From: Frankiales bacterium
GTDB taxonomy: Bacteria > Actinomycetota > Actinomycetes > Mycobacteriales > SCTD01
DNA: 6,986 nt
Direction: 5' to 3'
Assembly (NCBI GenBank): GCA_025965755.1
Contig: JAOPWI010000235.1
Coordinates: 1 to 6,986, forward strand
Shown here in pieces: positions 5,493-6,986 of this stretch. Position numbers and translations under genes: made by a program. The notes under the pieces are model-generated. The model saw only the letters and a list, made by a program, of their open reading frames with translations, was not told the origin of the DNA and did not search any database. Positions within the stretch are counted from its first letter, which is position 1. Each line of letters begins with the position of its first letter.

Positions 5493-5819
5493 CTAGAGGT
5501 AAGCCTCGAGGTCCTTCAGGATGGCCGACTTCGGCTTGGCGCCGACGATCTGCTTGACGATCTTGCCGCCCTGGAACACGGCCATCGTCGGAATGGACAT
5601 GATCGAGTAGTCGCGGGCGGTGCCCGGGTTCTCGTCGATGTTCAGCTTGGCGATCGTGAGCTTGTCGGCGTTCTCGGCCGCGATCTCCTCGAGGACGGGG
5701 GCGACCATCTTGCAGGGGCCGCACCACTCCGCCCAGAAGTCGACCAGCACCGGCTTGTCGCTCTGGAGCACGTCAGCCGTGAAGCTGGCGTCCGTGACGG
5801 TCTTCGTGTTGGCGCCCAC
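5493..5819 (-). CDS. trxA: Thioredoxin
   Basis: This is the cytoplasmic dithiol carrier that reduces disulfides in target proteins and is itself reduced by TrxB. The 108 residues match the usual length of a single-domain thioredoxin. The catalytic WCGPC is at 32-36 inside DFWAEWCGPCK, with the buried Asp27 conserved, the cis-proline at Pro77 in SIPTM, and the expected NIDENP and FQGGK segments. The GTG at 5819 was chosen because GAGGAG precedes it at five bases and it gives the standard N-terminus. The frame is open further upstream to 5861, but that extension runs through the intergenic dyad. The gene follows trxB with a 69-base gap that carries its own disulfide-stress-type promoter match, and it is closed by the hairpin at 5432-5476. 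Confidence 0.97.
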   Translation of the reverse strand: MGANTKTVTDASFTADVLQSDKPVLVDFWAEWCGPCKMVAPVLEEIAAENADKLTIAKLNIDENPGTARDYSIMSIPTMAVFQGGKIVKQIVGAKPKSAILKDLEAYL

Positions 5820-5824
5820 AGGGA

Positions 5825-5830
5825 CTCCTC
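5825..5830 (-). promoter_or_regulatory. Shine-Dalgarno GAGGAG of trxA
   Basis: GAGGAG followed by TCCCT and the GTG at 5819 fixes the trxA start and excludes the 14-residue upstream extension. Confidence 0.8.
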
Positions 5831-5845
5831 GTGTCGTCGGGTCAG

Positions 5846-5866
5846 GTGTTGCAGTGATCACAACAC
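5846..5866. repeat. Inverted repeat GTGTTG / CAACAC in the trxB-trxA gap
   Basis: GTGTTG (5846-5851) is the exact complement of CAACAC (5861-5866). The spacer contains the palindrome GTGATCAC (5854-5861), which overlaps the right arm. The right arm contains the GTT of the proposed trxA promoter on the minus strand. It could be an operator overlapping the start site or a short RNA hairpin in the trxBA transcript. Confidence 0.45.
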
Positions 5867-5887
5867 TCGGGGATGCGGGTGGATTCC
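5862..5887 (-). promoter_or_regulatory. SigR/SigH-type promoter of trxA (GGAAT-N18-GTT)
   Basis: On the minus strand GGAAT (5887 to 5883) is followed by exactly 18 bases and then GTT (5864 to 5862). This equals the consensus reported for Streptomyces sigma-R and is close to mycobacterial SigH, the ECF factors that induce thioredoxin genes during disulfide stress. The match begins one base after the trxB stop codon, inside the only gap between trxB and trxA, and leaves a leader of roughly 35 bases. No transcription data are available here. Confidence 0.62.
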
Positions 5888-5888
5888 G

Positions 5889-6857
5889 CTAGGCGATCGC
5901 GCCGGAGTCGGCCCGGGCGGCCAGCCAGCGCTCGGCGTCCAGCGCGGCGGAGCAGCCCGTGCCCGCGGCGGTGATGGCCTGGCGGTAGGTGTGGTCGACC
6001 AGGTCGCCGGCCGCGAAGACGCCCGGCACGTTGGTACGGGTCGTGTGCGTGCCGTGGACCACGACGTAGCCCTCGTCATCCACCTCGACCTGGCCGCGCA
6101 CGAGCTCCGAGCGCGGGTCGTGCCCGATGGCGACGAACAGGCCGGTCGCCTCCAGGTCCCGCTCCTCGCCGGTCTTGACGTTCTGGATGCGCAGCTTCTC
6201 CAGCTTGGTCTCGCCGACCGCCTCGAGAACGGCGGTGTCCCAGAGAAAGCGCATCTTGGGGTTGGTGAAGGCCCGCTCCTGCATGATCTTGCTGGCCCGC
6301 AGGGTGTCCCGGCGGTGGACCAGCGTGACGCTGCGGGCGAAGCGGGTGAGGAAGGTGGCCTCCTCGAGCGCCGAGTCCCCGCCGCCGACGACCACGATGT
6401 CCTGGTCGCGGAAGAAGAAGCCGTCGCAGGTGGCGCACCAGGAGACGCCGCGGCCGGAGAGCCGCTCCTCGCCGGGAATGCCGAGGTTGCGGTAGGCCGA
6501 GCCCATGGCGAGCACGACCGCCTTGGCGAGATAGGTGTCCGCGCCCACCTTGACGACCTTCGGGTCCTGGGTGAGGTCGACCTCGGTCACGTCGTCGGTG
6601 ATCAGCTGGGCTCCGAAGCGCTCCGCCTGCTTGCGCAGGTTGTCCATGAGCTCCGGACCCATGATCCCGTCCGCGAAGCCGGGGTAGTTCTCGACGTCGG
6701 TGGTGTTCATGAGCGCGCCGCCCGCGGTGACGGCGCCCTCGAAGACGACCGGCTTGAGGCCGGCGCGGGCAAGGTAGATGGCGGCGGTGTAGCCCGACGG
6801 CCCGGAGCCGATGACGACGGAGTCGTGCACCTCGGAGCTGTCTGCGGTGTCCGGCAC
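5889..6857 (-). CDS. trxB: Thioredoxin reductase (NADPH, FAD)
   Basis: This flavoenzyme uses NADPH to reduce thioredoxin in the cytoplasm. The 322 residues fit the low-molecular-weight bacterial class. Domain order: FAD-binding GSGPSGYTAA at 17-26, VENYPGF at 55-61, the redox-active CATC at 141-144 (within WCATCDG), the NADPH-binding VGGGDSALEEA at 157-167, HRRD at 181-184 for the NADPH phosphate, and the second FAD motif GVFAAGD followed by YRQAITAAG near the C-terminus. All key residues are present. The start is debatable. GTG 6857 has GAAGGG at six bases. ATG 6878 could be used on a leaderless transcript. GTG 6896 lies within the proposed promoter and is unlikely. The gene is first in the trxB-trxA operon. 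Confidence 0.97.
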   Translation of the reverse strand: MPDTADSSEVHDSVVIGSGPSGYTAAIYLARAGLKPVVFEGAVTAGGALMNTTDVENYPGFADGIMGPELMDNLRKQAERFGAQLITDDVTEVDLTQDPKVVKVGADTYLAKAVVLAMGSAYRNLGIPGEERLSGRGVSWCATCDGFFFRDQDIVVVGGGDSALEEATFLTRFARSVTLVHRRDTLRASKIMQERAFTNPKMRFLWDTAVLEAVGETKLEKLRIQNVKTGEERDLEATGLFVAIGHDPRSELVRGQVEVDDEGYVVVHGTHTTRTNVPGVFAAGDLVDHTYRQAITAAGTGCSAALDAERWLAARADSGAIA

Positions 6858-6863
6858 GTCGCG

Positions 6864-6869
6864 CCCTTC
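6864..6869 (-). promoter_or_regulatory. Shine-Dalgarno GAAGGG of trxB
   Basis: GAAGGG lies six bases before the GTG at 6857 on the minus strand. The two upstream in-frame starts (ATG 6878, GTG 6896) have no comparable site, so it is the basis for the chosen N-terminus. Confidence 0.55.
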
Positions 6870-6887
6870 TGAGGTCATGCTGTTGAC

Positions 6888-6915
6888 AACGCTCACGATA
6901 GGGGCGGGCCTTCCC
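6888..6915 (-). promoter_or_regulatory. SigR/SigH-like promoter of trxB (GGGAAG-N19-GTT)
   Basis: On the minus strand GGGAAG (6915 to 6910) is followed by 19 bases and GTT (6890 to 6888). It keeps the GGGAA core and the GTT of sigma-R/SigH promoters, but has G instead of T at the sixth base and one extra spacer base. It lies between the upstream hairpin and trxB. Initiation would fall near 6880, leaving about 20 bases of leader to GTG 6857. Confidence 0.48.
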
Positions 6916-6928
6916 GGACGGGCCCGGT

Positions 6929-6957
6929 GGCAGGCTGCCCGCGTGGATCAGCCTGCC
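6929..6957 (-). terminator. Hairpin upstream of trxB, probable terminator of the preceding gene
   Basis: GGCAGGCTG (6929-6937) is perfectly complementary to CAGCCTGCC (6949-6957), with an 11-base loop. It sits just upstream of the trxB promoter match. The last 39 bases of the window on the minus strand are an open frame that ends in TGA at 6948-6950, inside the hairpin. They could be the 3' end of an upstream gene, but 12 codons are too few to identify it. No U-tract follows. Confidence 0.5.
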
Positions 6958-6986
6958 GCGTGCGCCGCGCACCCCGCGCGGCCGGC

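Noticed and set aside
4367..5557. Plus-strand open frame of 396 codons opposite cwlM, running across the trxA hairpin
   Set aside because: It crosses the 16-bp-stem terminator and has no motifs; treated as an antisense artefact.
5367..6872. Plus-strand open frame of 501 codons opposite trxA and trxB
   Set aside because: The longest open frame in the window, but it covers two certain genes, their promoter and a terminator on the other strand, and its composition is Val/Asp/Gly/Arg/Leu-biased without domains.
6883..6888. Plus-strand TTGACA resembling a -35 box
   Set aside because: No TANNNT follows at 16-19 bases and no plus-strand gene lies downstream within the window. The bases are better explained as part of the trxB promoter on the other strand.
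1..6986. parS sites (TGTTTCACGTGAAACA-like) expected near parB
   Set aside because: No copy or close variant was seen. The dyad at 5846-5866 differs in arms and centre.
6948..6986. Possible 3' end of an upstream minus-strand gene
   Set aside because: Only 12 sense codons are visible before a TGA, which is too little to distinguish a real gene end from chance in GC-rich DNA.

Overview
The window is chromosomal DNA from a high-GC actinobacterium. GC content is very high, third codon positions are mostly G or C, and the gene set is that of the actinobacterial origin-proximal parB / cwlM / trxA / trxB locus. Nothing indicates a plasmid, phage, insertion sequence or CRISPR array. The genus cannot be fixed from this sequence. 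A Mycobacterium is unlikely, because the ddl and aminotransferase genes separate parB from the GNAT and cwlM genes, an arrangement I do not associate with M. tuberculosis.

Layout, left to right. (1) Positions 1-531: the 3' part of parB (+). (2) Positions 528-2791: an aminotransferase and a D-Ala-D-Ala-ligase-type gene (-), translationally coupled by an ATGA overlap. The ligase is convergent with parB, and the two genes share one CTAG as their stop codons. (3) Positions 2792-2874: a short divergent promoter region carrying a GGTTACCC direct repeat. (4) Positions 2875-3617: a 42-residue single-span membrane protein joined by a GTGA overlap to a GNAT acetyltransferase with an N-terminal CxxC (+). 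(5) Positions 3657-5326: a CwlM-like amidase-fold protein without a signal peptide, followed by a Nudix hydrolase (-), again joined by a GTGA overlap. (6) Positions 5432-5476: a perfect 16-bp-stem hairpin that separates this pair from the thioredoxin genes. (7) Positions 5493-6857: thioredoxin reductase trxB, then thioredoxin trxA (-). Each is preceded by a sequence resembling the sigma-R/sigma-H disulfide-stress promoter. (8) Positions 6858-6986: the trxB promoter and leader, plus a hairpin that probably terminates the preceding gene.

Functionally the window combines chromosome segregation (ParB), cell-wall precursor synthesis and its control (Ddl, CwlM-like protein) and thiol redox homeostasis (TrxB/TrxA). 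The aminotransferase, GNAT and Nudix genes have clear folds but unknown substrates. The least-explained element is the small membrane protein coupled to the CxxC-containing GNAT. The best-supported regulatory observation is a GGAAT-N18-GTT match in front of trxA, with a related weaker match in front of trxB. No tRNA, rRNA or riboswitch was recognised.
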